This document shows, piece after piece, positions 10,169-18,988 of a stretch of DNA of 64,000 nucleotides; within the stretch, counting starts at the first letter, position 1; each line of letters starts with the position of its first letter. Location: NCBI RefSeq assembly GCF_007753265.1, contig NZ_CP036349.1, forward strand, positions 5,330,862 to 5,394,861. The letters run 5' to 3'. The notes under the pieces were generated by a model. The model saw nothing but the letters and a program-made list of their open reading frames with translations, was not told the origin of the DNA and searched no databases. The position numbers were made by a program, and so were the translations under genes. This DNA comes from Botrimarina mediterranea (GTDB lineage: Bacteria; Planctomycetota; Planctomycetia; Pirellulales; Lacipirellulaceae).

Positions 10169-12187
10169 TTGATCGCTCCGACGCGATGGCTCGCCGCCAT
10201 CGTGATCCCCTTGGCTGCTGCCGGCTTGTTGCCCCGTCGCGCCGACGCCCAGATCGTCGCCACCGCGACGGTCGATGTGACCCAACCGCTCGCGACCGTT
10301 TCGCCCCTCGCTCTCGGGATGCACACCTCCCCTTACTACAACGAACTCGCCAACGCTTCGCTCGATGAGCGGATCGAAGAGGCCGGCGTCACCACGCTCC
10401 GTTACGGCGGCGGGGGTTACGCCGACGTCTTCCATTGGTCGGTGACGCGCTCCGGCAACGGCATCCAGGGCAATGGCCTCAGCCCGTGGTGGGGGGAACC
10501 CAACAACTTCGGCTACGTCGGCCCCGGATCGGACTTCGCAACGTTCGTGCGGCTGCTCGATCGCACCGACAACGCCCAGGCGGTCGTCACCGTCAACTAC
10601 GGCTCGGCGATGAAGATCGTCGACGGCCAGTCGCGCGTCCCCGACTTCGGCGGGCAGCCCCAAGAGGCGGCGGCCTGGGTCGCCTACGCCAACGCCGACC
10701 CCGCAATCTACGGCACAGCCAACGACGTCGTTCTCGGTGTCGATCAGCAAGGCAACGACTGGAAGACCGCCGGCTACTGGGCCAGGCTCCGCGCCTCGAC
10801 CTCGGCCGAGTACCAGAGCTGGGCGTCGGCCGACGGCGTCTACGACGGCCTCAATTCGTTCCTGGCGATCGACCGCGCCGAGCCCGTCGGCATCACGCAC
10901 TGGGAGATCGGCAACGAGACGTTCGGCACGGGCTACTACGACGACAGCGGCAACGGCTACAGCGTCGACTACGACGTGCCCTACAACGGGACCGCCCGTG
11001 AGAACCATCCGAACCTCTCGCCGGCGCACTACGGGCAAGAGGTCGTCCAGTACGCGCAGCTGATGCGGGCGGTCGATCCGACAATCAAGATCGGCGCCGT
11101 GCTCGCCACCCCGCCCGACGATTACGGCTGGTCGTACGCCGACCTGAACAACAACAACTTCCGCAACTCGAACGAACCGTTCTGGAACGACGAGGTCCTC
11201 GCCAACGCGGCCAGCGAGATCGACTTCGTCATGGTTCACTGGTACCCCTACATCGGCGAGAACGCGAATGGCGCCACGCTGCTGTCGGAGGTCCCGGCGA
11301 AGCTCGGGCGGATGATCAACGGCTCGACACCGTTTCAAGACTCGGGCACAAGCGCCGGCGTGCGCGACTCGCTCGCCGCGCACGGCATCGCCGACGCCGA
11401 GATCATGGTGACGGAGTTCAACTACTTCGGCTCGCTGGCGCCGTCGGTCGCCAATGCGGCGGAGTCGCTGTTTGTCGCCGACGCCTACGCCACCTGGCTC
11501 AAGCTGGGCGTCACCAGCGTGCAGTACCTCGAGCTGCTCGGCAAAGACTTCCTCAACGACGGCAACTCGCTTAACCGCGGGTCGGCCTACTATGGCGTCT
11601 CGCTGGTCGACCGACTCATCGAGCCCGGCGAGTGGTTCGTCGAGTCCAGCGCCACACATAACGACATCGGCGTTCACGCCGCGCTGCAAGCCGACGGCAG
11701 CGTCGCCGTGATGCTGCTCAATCGCGACCTCTCCGACGATGCGAGCGTCACGCTCTCGCTCGCGGGCGCCGACGTCGCGTCGCAGGCGACCGTCTACACC
11801 GTAACGGGCGGTCTCAACCTCGAGGAAGGCGTCTTCGACGCCAGCGGCGGGCTCACCGTCAACGTCCCCGCTCGTTCGATGGCGGTCTACGTCTTCCCGC
11901 CCAACCCCGCCACGCTCGGCGACTTCAACGGCGACGGCGCTGTCGACGCCGCCGACTACACCGTCTGGCGTGACGGCCTCGGCGCCACGCACGCCGCCGG
12001 CCAGTACAACGCCTGGGCCGGCGCCTACGGATCCACCACTCAGACATTCTCAACGAGCACGCAGGCGCCCGAGCCGAGCAGCCTGGTGCTGACAGCGATC
12101 CTCAAGGCGACGCTCGTCGCCAATGCCCGACGAGCGTCGTGCCTCCGATCACGGCCAGCATGCTCCCGATCCCCTCGATCCCCCTAG
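10169..12187 (+). CDS. Secreted clan-A glycoside hydrolase (alpha-L-arabinofuranosidase-like) with dockerin-like repeat and PEP-CTERM
   Basis: About 672 residues from a TTG at 10169 that is preceded by AGGGAA eight bases away and opens directly into a signal peptide (TRWLAAIVIPLAAAGLLP). An in-frame ATG at 10052 would add a poorly placed 39-residue leader. The acid/base glutamate lies in HWEIGNETFG (residue 250) and the likely nucleophile in IMVTEFNYFG (residue 416), as in GH51/GH39-type enzymes. Near the C-terminus is a calcium-loop dockerin-like motif (DFNGDGAVDAADYTVWRDG), then PEPSSLVL, the start of a PEP-CTERM anchor. The anchor is odd: the hydrophobic stretch contains Lys and the protein runs about 20 residues past the Arg cluster. 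It faces the sigma-controlled glycosidase operon. Confidence 0.8.
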   Translation: MIAPTRWLAAIVIPLAAAGLLPRRADAQIVATATVDVTQPLATVSPLALGMHTSPYYNELANASLDERIEEAGVTTLRYGGGGYADVFHWSVTRSGNGIQGNGLSPWWGEPNNFGYVGPGSDFATFVRLLDRTDNAQAVVTVNYGSAMKIVDGQSRVPDFGGQPQEAAAWVAYANADPAIYGTANDVVLGVDQQGNDWKTAGYWARLRASTSAEYQSWASADGVYDGLNSFLAIDRAEPVGITHWEIGNETFGTGYYDDSGNGYSVDYDVPYNGTARENHPNLSPAHYGQEVVQYAQLMRAVDPTIKIGAVLATPPDDYGWSYADLNNNNFRNSNEPFWNDEVLANAASEIDFVMVHWYPYIGENANGATLLSEVPAKLGRMINGSTPFQDSGTSAGVRDSLAAHGIADAEIMVTEFNYFGSLAPSVANAAESLFVADAYATWLKLGVTSVQYLELLGKDFLNDGNSLNRGSAYYGVSLVDRLIEPGEWFVESSATHNDIGVHAALQADGSVAVMLLNRDLSDDASVTLSLAGADVASQATVYTVTGGLNLEEGVFDASGGLTVNVPARSMAVYVFPPNPATLGDFNGDGAVDAADYTVWRDGLGATHAAGQYNAWAGAYGSTTQTFSTSTQAPEPSSLVLTAILKATLVANARRASCLRSRPACSRSPRSP

Positions 12188-12286
12188 CCGATTCCGTCAT
12201 TGATCCAGCTTTGGCCACTAGGCCGTCTCGCTCATCTCATCAAGTCTCCTGCACTCCTCCGCTCTTCACCCACCGAGTTGCACCTA

Positions 12287-12940
12287 ATGAACGTCTCTTC
12301 TTGCCACTCACCATCGCACGCCTTACGGATCGCCCTCGGGCTCGCCCTGGTTGGGTTCGCCTCCGGTACGGCGTCGGCCGGCCTACTGGCGTCGTTCGAG
12401 AACGACGCCGAGGGCTGGACAATCAACACCTCCGAGAACGCCACCTACGCGTTCAACGGCTTTAGCACGACCGACGGCGTCACCGAGGGGACTTACTCCG
12501 CGATCATTACGGGTGGTGCCGCCCCCAGCTATGGCCAGCTGCTCGTGAGCCCCGACTCGACCGCACTTACCGCCGAACTCGCAACCGCGGCCGAGGTCTC
12601 GATCGATGTCGCCACGGCTCCGGGCGCCTTCGGCTTCGGAACACAATGGTCAGCCGTCATCAATAACGCCGACCTCGGCTACACGTCGCTCGACGGCTAC
12701 ACCTACACCGGCGCTGTCGGGCCGGGCGCCTCGGGACAGTTGGTATGGAACATCACCCCCGCGCAACGCGCCGTGCTTGCGGCTTCCTCGGAGAGCTCAA
12801 CGTTGATCTTCCAAGTCGGCGGCGGTGATGGAGGGACGATGTACGTCGATAACGTGCGGCTGACGCCGGTCCCTGAGCCGTCGTCACTCGCAATGTTGAC
12901 GGCTCTCGCAGTCGCTGCCCTACGCCTGCGGCGACGCTGA
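12287..12940 (+). CDS. PEP-CTERM surface protein of unknown function
   Basis: 217 residues from the ATG at 12287, chosen because a clear signal peptide (RIALGLALVGFASGTASA) follows it. The mature part begins with GLLASFENDAEGWTIN, the usual opening of carbohydrate-binding-like beta-sandwich domains that start with a Phe-Glu-x2-x2-Gly-Trp motif. The C-terminus is a textbook PEP-CTERM sorting tail: VPEPSSLAML, a hydrophobic stretch, then RLRRR. In exosortase organisms this tail is cut and the protein stays at the cell surface. It lies 99 bp after the glycosidase gene and may be a glycan-binding partner; no catalytic motif is visible. Confidence 0.75.
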   Translation: MNVSSCHSPSHALRIALGLALVGFASGTASAGLLASFENDAEGWTINTSENATYAFNGFSTTDGVTEGTYSAIITGGAAPSYGQLLVSPDSTALTAELATAAEVSIDVATAPGAFGFGTQWSAVINNADLGYTSLDGYTYTGAVGPGASGQLVWNITPAQRAVLAASSESSTLIFQVGGGDGGTMYVDNVRLTPVPEPSSLAMLTALAVAALRLRRR

Positions 12941-13092
12941 CAAGACCTGGATTGGCTGCCGGTAACCCGGTTGCGAGGGACGACGGCGTGTGGGGGTGGT
13001 TCACGCCGTCGCTCTTCCCTCCGGTAGACGCTTCGGACAAGGCAAGAGCACTTCACGACTCAGCACGACCTCCTCAAATAGGCGACAAACCC

Positions 13093-14097
13093 ATGTTGAA
13101 CCGCTCCCTCACGATCGCATCGGCGCTGCTGCTATTCACGACGGCGGCGACGGCGCAGGTCGTCAACCTCTACTCTGTGAACTACGAGGACGATTTCCCC
13201 GGCGTCGGCGCGCCGGCGAGCAAAGGATTCTCGTTCTCCGGCGACTCCACCTCCGACAGCGGAGGCGCGCAAGTCGTCGAGTTTATCGAGGAGATCACCG
13301 AAACGGGCGGCGCCGAGGGCACCCAGGGCTACTCGATCACCACCAACGCCGCCAATGCGGTGAACTATTGGTACGCCGGCATCGGCAACTTCGTGGGCTT
13401 CTTCGGCGACGAGTTCCGCCTGGCCGACGGCGTCATGGGATCGACCAACCCGTCCAACTACGAGTACTCCTTCGACCTCAAGGTGATCGGCGCCACCGCG
13501 GCCGTGCCGCTGCGGGGGCAGTTCGCCATCTTCGACCCCGACTACGAGGCGACCTACAACGTCGACGTGAACGGCGACGAACTCTTTGATGGCGGCGCGG
13601 ATGTCTTCATCAAGGAACTGGAGTTCTCCGCCAACGGCGACACGTTTACTACCAACACCTTCAACCTAGGCGAAGGGCCCGTCACCGCCCAAGCCGGCGT
13701 CCTAGCGCCCGAGTTCCAGGACAACGCCACCGTGGTGATCCGCTGGTTCTGGGGCGCGGGTGAGTTCGGCTTCAACGACGGCAACGTCGTGGTGCTCGAT
13801 AACGTCTCGCTCGATTTCATCACCCCGACGCCGCTGCCGGGCGACTACAACACCGACGGCGTCGTCGATGCGGCCGACTACACCGTTTGGCGCGACAACC
13901 TCGGTCAGACGATCACCCTCGACAACGAGGGGGACGGCGTCACGCCCGGTGAGGTCACGCAAGAAGACTACGCGTTCTGGGCTTCCCAGTACGGCGCAAC
14001 GGCGACTCCCGTCGCGGCGGTGGCGGTCCCCGAACCGACGACTCTCTGGATCGTCCTGGCGGGCGCGTCCGCAGCGGTGGTGCGGCGACGCGGCTGA
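13093..14097 (+). CDS. Secreted protein with dockerin-like repeat and PEP-CTERM anchor
   Basis: 334 residues from the ATG at 13093, followed by a signal peptide (RSLTIASALLLFTTAATAQ). The central 200 residues resemble a beta-rich extracellular domain seen in planctomycete surface proteins; I cannot name it. Residues near 250-310 carry two Asp-rich dockerin-like loops (DYNTDGVVDAADYTVWRDN, then a degenerate second one), and the end is VPEPTTLWIVLAGASAAVV followed by RRRG, a PEP-CTERM tail. It shares the dockerin plus PEP-CTERM layout with the glycosidase at 10169, which suggests the proteins assemble or are displayed together. Confidence 0.75.
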   Translation: MLNRSLTIASALLLFTTAATAQVVNLYSVNYEDDFPGVGAPASKGFSFSGDSTSDSGGAQVVEFIEEITETGGAEGTQGYSITTNAANAVNYWYAGIGNFVGFFGDEFRLADGVMGSTNPSNYEYSFDLKVIGATAAVPLRGQFAIFDPDYEATYNVDVNGDELFDGGADVFIKELEFSANGDTFTTNTFNLGEGPVTAQAGVLAPEFQDNATVVIRWFWGAGEFGFNDGNVVVLDNVSLDFITPTPLPGDYNTDGVVDAADYTVWRDNLGQTITLDNEGDGVTPGEVTQEDYAFWASQYGATATPVAAVAVPEPTTLWIVLAGASAAVVRRRG

Positions 14098-14172
14098 GCG
14101 GCAGTGGTGGAACGACCAGAGAACCGCCCAGGCATTCGGCCACGCGGTATGAGGCAAGAGGAGCAATAGGCT

Positions 14173-15294
14173 ATGCGTCGCGCATTCACATTGGTCGAAC
14201 TGCTGGTGGTGATCGCCATCATCGGCATCCTTGTCGCTCTGCTGCTGCCGGCGGTCCAGGCGGCGCGCGAGGCCGCCCGCCGGACCAAGTGCAAGAACCA
14301 GCTCAAGAACATTGCGTTGGCGATGCAGAACCACGTCGATACGTACGGGGTCTTTCCGACCGCCGGCGCGACATGGGGCGAGCCGATCGAGTGTTACTCG
14401 CAGGGTGGCAATCCCTTCGGGCCTCAGAAGCAGGGGCTCAGTTGGGCCTTCCAGATCCTCCCCTTCATCGAGGAGGGTTCCCTGCACAGCATCGGCGACA
14501 ACACGGCCCTGCTAGGCGGCACGGTCCCGCTTTACAACTGCCCTTCACGACGGCCCCCGACAGCTTACGAGGCGCAAAGACTCCGCGACGGTCCTGAGGG
14601 GGACACGGTCACGGCTTACCTGATGGACTACGCCTCGGCCCAGCCGGGGACCACGCTCAACGCCTCGACCGGAAGCCCGTTGGTGGACGCCAAGCGCGAC
14701 GGCGACAACGGCACGCGGATGCGTTCGCTCTTCTGGTCGCTCTCGCTCCCCGGCGGCGGCACGGGCTCGCGCCCTCCCGACAACGGCGTCTACGACGGCG
14801 TCATCGTCCGATCTCCCTGGCGGATGACCTCGCCCGCAAGCCTGAGCGGCTGTGGCTCGACGCCGAGCCAGGGCGTCGTCGCGGCGAACGTCGCCTCGCC
14901 GACGCGGTTCGCCAAGATCACCGACGGGTCGAGCAAGACGATGGTCATCGGCGAGAAGTACGTCGACGCCACCCTCTACGAAGGCAACGACCCCTCGGAC
15001 GACCGCGGCTGGCTCGACGGATGGGACACCGACACCGTCCGGCTCACCGCCACGCAGCCGTACCCCGACTCCGCGACGGGCGCCAGCGCGCCGCCGGTGA
15101 TCACTCACTCCGGCAACGTTTACCGTGAGTCATTCCTGTTCGGGTCCGCCCACCCGGGGGCGTTCCACGCCGCGTTCGCCGATGGCGCCGTTCACGGAAT
15201 TTCTTATGACGTCGACCTCTACGTCTTCAACAGCCTCGGCACCCGCAACGGCACGGCGGTCGAGGAAACGATCGACCTAACCGGCGTGCAATGA
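14173..15294 (+). CDS. DUF1559 pseudopilin-like protein
   Basis: 373 residues. The N-terminus (RRAFTLVELLVVIAIIGIL) is a type IV prepilin-like leader and hydrophobic helix, cut by prepilin peptidase in the family. The body is DUF1559, ending in the H-X9-DG signature (HPGAFHAAFADG). AAGAGGAG nine bases upstream supports the start. DUF1559 proteins are greatly expanded in planctomycetes and often sit next to PEP-CTERM or glycosidase genes; their role is thought to be surface fibres or secretion but is unproven. Here it follows three secreted proteins on the same strand. Confidence 0.9.
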   Translation: MRRAFTLVELLVVIAIIGILVALLLPAVQAAREAARRTKCKNQLKNIALAMQNHVDTYGVFPTAGATWGEPIECYSQGGNPFGPQKQGLSWAFQILPFIEEGSLHSIGDNTALLGGTVPLYNCPSRRPPTAYEAQRLRDGPEGDTVTAYLMDYASAQPGTTLNASTGSPLVDAKRDGDNGTRMRSLFWSLSLPGGGTGSRPPDNGVYDGVIVRSPWRMTSPASLSGCGSTPSQGVVAANVASPTRFAKITDGSSKTMVIGEKYVDATLYEGNDPSDDRGWLDGWDTDTVRLTATQPYPDSATGASAPPVITHSGNVYRESFLFGSAHPGAFHAAFADGAVHGISYDVDLYVFNSLGTRNGTAVEETIDLTGVQ

Positions 15295-15341
15295 GCCGCA
15301 CGCCGCGGAGGCGCCAGGACGCCGCCAGCCGATCCCGCAAG

Positions 15342-15414
15342 CGCCCCCGGCAGGACTTGAACCTGCGACACGCGGTTTAGGAAACCGCTGCTCTATCCCC
15401 TGAGCTACGGGAGC
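15342..15414 (-). tRNA. tRNA-Arg (anticodon CCU)
   Basis: A 73-nt cloverleaf is readable on the minus strand: acceptor GCTCCCG pairs with CGGGGGC, the D-arm stem is GCTC/GAGC, the anticodon stem GCGGT/ACCGC closes loop TTCCTAA, and the T-arm is GCAGG-TTCAAGT-CCTGC with discriminator G. CCA is not encoded. Anticodon CCU reads AGG, a rare arginine codon in high-GC genomes. Confidence 0.95.
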
Positions 15415-15495
15415 GAAACACGCATGCGTGCGTGAGACTTGGCAGACTAATGCCTCGGGTCGGGTTTCGCCAGCGGCGGGAGGGGAGGCCAGCAT

Positions 15496-15524
15496 TTAGC
15501 CCCCGGTCAATGACCGGGGGCTAA
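15496..15524. repeat. Perfect 29-bp hairpin, copy 1 of family C
   Basis: TTAGCCCCCGGTCA at 15496-15509 is followed after one base by its exact reverse complement. The same 29-bp sequence occurs again at 59244-59272, and a half copy lies at 17032-17043. It sits between the tRNA-Arg gene and the end of phoU. It could act as a transcription stop but has no T-run. Confidence 0.9.
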
Positions 15525-15569
15525 TTACGAGGTTTCGTCCCTCTCGGGGATTGGCAGCCGACCCGCGCT

Positions 15570-16235
15570 TCAGGCCGATTGCGCCCAGCGGTGGCGCATG
15601 ATGCGGCCCTTCGCCAGATAGATCACATCCTCGGCGATGTTCGTGGCGTGGTCGGCGATGCGTTCGATGATCCGTGTTGCGCTGAAGACGTGGAGCAGGC
15701 CTTCGACCTGCTGGGGGCTCGACTCCATCTGCTTCACCAAATCGGCGATCACACGGCGGTTGAGATCATCGACCTCGTCGTCGCGCTCGCGGACGCTGTG
15801 GGCAAGCGCTTCGTCCACGCTGACGAACGCCGAGTGGGCGTCGCGGAGCATCTCGATCGCCCGTTCGACCATCTGCTCCAGCTCTGCTGGGACGGGCACG
15901 TCGGGGCACTGCGCCAGGCTCTCGGTGCGCTCGGCCAAGTTGAGGGCGAGGTCGCCGATGCGTTCGAGGTCGCCGTTGATCTTGAGGGTCGCCGCGACGC
16001 GACGCAGGTCGATCGCCACCGGCTGGTGCAGAGCGAGGAGCTCGAGGCACTTCTCTTCGATGTCCACCTCGCTGCGGTTGAGCTGCGACTCGCTGTCGAG
16101 CACCTGGGCGGCCGAGCCGAGACACCTCTCGCGCAGCCCCTGATAGGCGGCGTGGACCATCCGCTCGACGGCGTCGGCCTGCTCTGAAAGAGCGGTCTCG
16201 ACTTCGGTTAGGTGACGTTGCAGCAGTTTGCTCAT
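15570..16235 (-). CDS. phoU: Phosphate signalling protein PhoU
   Basis: 221 residues from the ATG at 16235 (MSKLLQRHLTEVE), the usual PhoU length; an upstream extension in frame lacks PhoU character. Two helical PhoU repeats are visible, with E(X)4RIGDLALNLAE in the first and RIIERIADHATNIAEDV in the second, the metal-binding E/D-X3-D patterns. PhoU links the Pst phosphate transporter to PhoR and keeps the Pho regulon off when phosphate is ample. No pst or phoBR genes are visible, but a porin O/P gene lies about 870 bp upstream on the same strand. Confidence 0.93.
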   Translation of the reverse strand: MSKLLQRHLTEVETALSEQADAVERMVHAAYQGLRERCLGSAAQVLDSESQLNRSEVDIEEKCLELLALHQPVAIDLRRVAATLKINGDLERIGDLALNLAERTESLAQCPDVPVPAELEQMVERAIEMLRDAHSAFVSVDEALAHSVRERDDEVDDLNRRVIADLVKQMESSPQQVEGLLHVFSATRIIERIADHATNIAEDVIYLAKGRIMRHRWAQSA

Positions 16236-16448
16236 GGCGCGCAGACCTTTAGCTTGAACGGGCGAAAATGTCGCCCGACAAGACCGCACTGGCGCCCGCT
16301 GATACTCTCCGGGGCTTTCCGGGAAAGGGCGCGGGCGTCTTCATCGGGGCTTAACACTGCCTTAATAATAGGCCAGCGTTGGACCTCGGGCGAGATCATT
16401 CCCCGCGGAGTTGCGTCGGGAATGCCGCCCTATCCGGCTTTTCTGCCC

Positions 16449-16955
16449 CTACCCACCGATCGGGCAGCCGCATCCGAACGCGCTGCTAGCATCCATCACT
16501 TCGCACCCGCATTGCCCGCACTTGCACGGCGGCAGGCGGCGGACCTCCCACTTCCACTGGCGGGCGTTGACCTCGTAGGTCTTCTCGACCAAGTCGCGGA
16601 CCTGCCGGACTTCGCCGCAGCGGACGCACTGGCAGCCGGGTTGGCAGGGATGACAAGGTTTGCCGCAACGCTTCCCGCGGACGCTCTCGCCGTGCCCGAG
16701 GAGCCGTTCGAGCCAGTCGAACGTGTTGATCGGCGAACCGCCCGGCTCCCAGGGGCAGAGCACCGGCGGGACCGAGACGTTCTTCCCTTCGACGCACCAG
16801 CAACACTTTTCCTCTTTGGTCGCTTCGCGTTTGGGGACGCAGACCAAACAGTCGTGGCCGTGAGGACACTTCGCCTGGGCGAGGGGCGTCAAGCACGACA
16901 ACGCCGCAAGCAATGCGACGAGCGGCCGGAGGGTGATGCGGCGATGGTGGGTCAT
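16449..16955 (-). CDS. Cysteine-rich secreted protein of unknown function
   Basis: 168 residues from the ATG at 16955, opening with a signal peptide (PLVALLAALSCLTPLAQA). The mature part holds about 20 cysteines, largely in CxxC or CxC pairs (CPHGHDCLVC, CCWC, CKCGQCGC), and several His. This suggests bound metal or a disulfide-tight fold. I recognise the style from planctomycete exported proteins but not the family. It lies between phoU and the porin gene, both on the same strand. It could be a metal-binding envelope protein; no catalytic motif is seen. Confidence 0.7.
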   Translation of the reverse strand: MTHHRRITLRPLVALLAALSCLTPLAQAKCPHGHDCLVCVPKREATKEEKCCWCVEGKNVSVPPVLCPWEPGGSPINTFDWLERLLGHGESVRGKRCGKPCHPCQPGCQCVRCGEVRQVRDLVEKTYEVNARQWKWEVRRLPPCKCGQCGCEVMDASSAFGCGCPIGG

Positions 16956-17106
16956 GTCTGTCGAAACCCGATGACGGGAACCGGACGCTAAGGCGTGCCG
17001 GCTGATTCTTCTAATCATTCGCCGCGGGGCCTTAGCCCCCGGTTGGCTGGCAGGACATTCGGTTCGTCACCCGCGGCTGGCGCCGACGGCTCGCGGCTTG
17101 GCTCGC

Positions 17107-18753
17107 TTAGAAGTCAACTTGGAACCGCGTGCCGAGGATGTGGTAGTCGCCGAAGTTCGGCGCTCCGAGCGGCGCGTTGAGGTCGTTGTTGGTGATGTCG
17201 CCGTAGATGTAGTTGAACTGCCACTTGGCGTAGGGCGTCCAGTACCAGTTGAGCGCCGCGGTGATCGCGTCACCGCGGCCGCCCTGGATGTCTCCGTCGG
17301 CCGTGTCGAGGTACGACCAGCGCGCCGCGACCTGCCATGCGCCCATGCCGCTAGCGACGCCGCTGTTGCAGGTGTTCACGAGGAAGAAGTTTTCGAAAGG
17401 ATGAGCGCGGTCGAGCTGGCCCGTCTCGCGGTCCCAGGGGACGTGCTCGCCCGTCAAGAAGTACGACAGGTAGGCGTAGGCGCCGTGGAACCGCACTGGC
17501 TCGGCGCCGATGCGGTCGACCCAGATCGTCTGCTGCTCGCCGACGAGCTGCCAAGGGCCGAGGTTGACGACCGACTCGAAGGCGAGCAGCTCGTAATCGT
17601 CGGCGCCGGGAATGACGCCCGTGTCGTACCAACGCGATTCGGTCCGTGCTTCGGGCCTAGTGCGGAAGCGAGCCTCACTGACGCCCGAGCCGGCGAAGTT
17701 CTCTGTCAGCGCGTTCTGATCGGTGTTGGCGTACGATCCGGCAATCGCCAAGTGGATGTAGCCGCGCCCGTCGGACGCCTCGTCCCACCACAAGGTGTTG
17801 GAGAGACGCCCGGCCACCTCGGGCTGCCAGTGATCGCTCACGTAGCCGCCCTCGTCCTGTACGATCCGCTGGTTGAACACCCCGTAGCGCCAGTTCCAGC
17901 CGAGGTCGTCGGTGTAGCCCCACGACTGAATCCCCAGCCGGCGGTTGTCTTGGTTGAACGCCTCGATCACCGAAGGGCGTTCCATGAAGACGTTGTAGCG
18001 GCTGCTATTGATGTGATCGAGTCCGTAAGGCCGCTTCTGGTTGCCGATCAACAGCTCTTGAAAAACCGGCAGTTCCTTCCATCCGAGGTACACGTCGCGG
18101 AACTCCGTCTCATTACCACCGGCGAGCTCGAGGTCGAGGCGGTAGAGCATGTTGCCGGGCAGGTCTCCCTCCGCGCCGAAACGCAGCCGGCGTATCGTGA
18201 GGCGGTCTTGCGGTGAGACGTTGGGATCGCCCGTCTCGAAGCCGTTGACGCCCGGCGAGTCGCCCGGGAAGCCCCAGGCGTCGAAGTGCAGCCGGCCGAA
18301 GAGCTGCATCGTTGACTTGCTGTGGCCGCTTGTAACGAGATAGCCAAAGTCATCTTTCAAGGTGTTGTGGGCCGTCCGCAACTCGGAGTGATCGGACTCG
18401 AGGCTCTTCAATCGCTTCTCGATGTCCGCCACATACTCGTCGGCGGAGCGGGATATCTCTTCGATCTTTTCCTCTTCCCTCTCTAGGGCGCTCTTTACGC
18501 CATTGGAGCCCTCCGACGGCGGCTTTCCGGCGGGTGTCTCGTCGTTTGTTGCCGATCCGCTGGCCCCCCCGGATGTCGGCTCACCGGCCGGCACAGCCTC
18601 TTCGGCGGCGAGAAGGCGGATCTCCCCATTCGGCAATCGTGGCGCAACGAGGCGGTCCACCTCGAGCGTCCAGCCGACGTCCGCCGACGCGACAGCGGCG
18701 CCCAAGGTCGCCACGCCCGAAGCGAATGCAATTCGTAGCCAAGCCTTCAACAC
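17107..18753 (-). CDS. Porin O/P family (phosphate-selective type) outer-membrane protein
   Basis: 548 residues: signal peptide (1-24), a Pro/Gly/Ser-rich linker (about 45-85), a charged coiled-coil segment (about 88-130), then a beta-barrel with alternating aromatic strands ending in FQVDF, the C-terminal Phe typical of outer-membrane proteins. The barrel start (LFGRLHFDAWGF, LTIRRLRFGAEGDLPG) and LLIGNQKRPYGLDHINSS fit the OprO/OprP family. The coiled coil may tether the barrel to the periplasmic layer. Lying with phoU, it may import phosphate or polyphosphate; selectivity cannot be read from the sequence. Confidence 0.85.
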   Translation of the reverse strand: MLKAWLRIAFASGVATLGAAVASADVGWTLEVDRLVAPRLPNGEIRLLAAEEAVPAGEPTSGGASGSATNDETPAGKPPSEGSNGVKSALEREEEKIEEISRSADEYVADIEKRLKSLESDHSELRTAHNTLKDDFGYLVTSGHSKSTMQLFGRLHFDAWGFPGDSPGVNGFETGDPNVSPQDRLTIRRLRFGAEGDLPGNMLYRLDLELAGGNETEFRDVYLGWKELPVFQELLIGNQKRPYGLDHINSSRYNVFMERPSVIEAFNQDNRRLGIQSWGYTDDLGWNWRYGVFNQRIVQDEGGYVSDHWQPEVAGRLSNTLWWDEASDGRGYIHLAIAGSYANTDQNALTENFAGSGVSEARFRTRPEARTESRWYDTGVIPGADDYELLAFESVVNLGPWQLVGEQQTIWVDRIGAEPVRFHGAYAYLSYFLTGEHVPWDRETGQLDRAHPFENFFLVNTCNSGVASGMGAWQVAARWSYLDTADGDIQGGRGDAITAALNWYWTPYAKWQFNYIYGDITNNDLNAPLGAPNFGDYHILGTRFQVDF

Positions 18754-18988
18754 GCCGCTCCCCCCGAATGACAGCTGGCCCCGACATGACCGCGGCCACC
18801 GCTACCATCGGCACAACCGCACTGACCGGATCGGGTAAGGAGCACGCGGTTCAGCCGATACTGCCGAAAGCAAGGTCCCGTTAACAGCACAACCGGCAAG
18901 GTCGCCGCTAGCACCGCATGGAGGCCGCTATGCTTGCAGCGCTCGCTACGCACCTCAACGAACGCGTCTCTCCGCCAACTAGCCGCCC

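Noticed and set aside
9794-11992. Long minus-strand open frame that extends the sigma factor gene upstream
   Set aside because: It is antisense to the plus-strand glycosidase, which has catalytic motifs, signal peptide and anchor. The upstream part has no sigma-like sequence, so the sigma gene starts near 9793.
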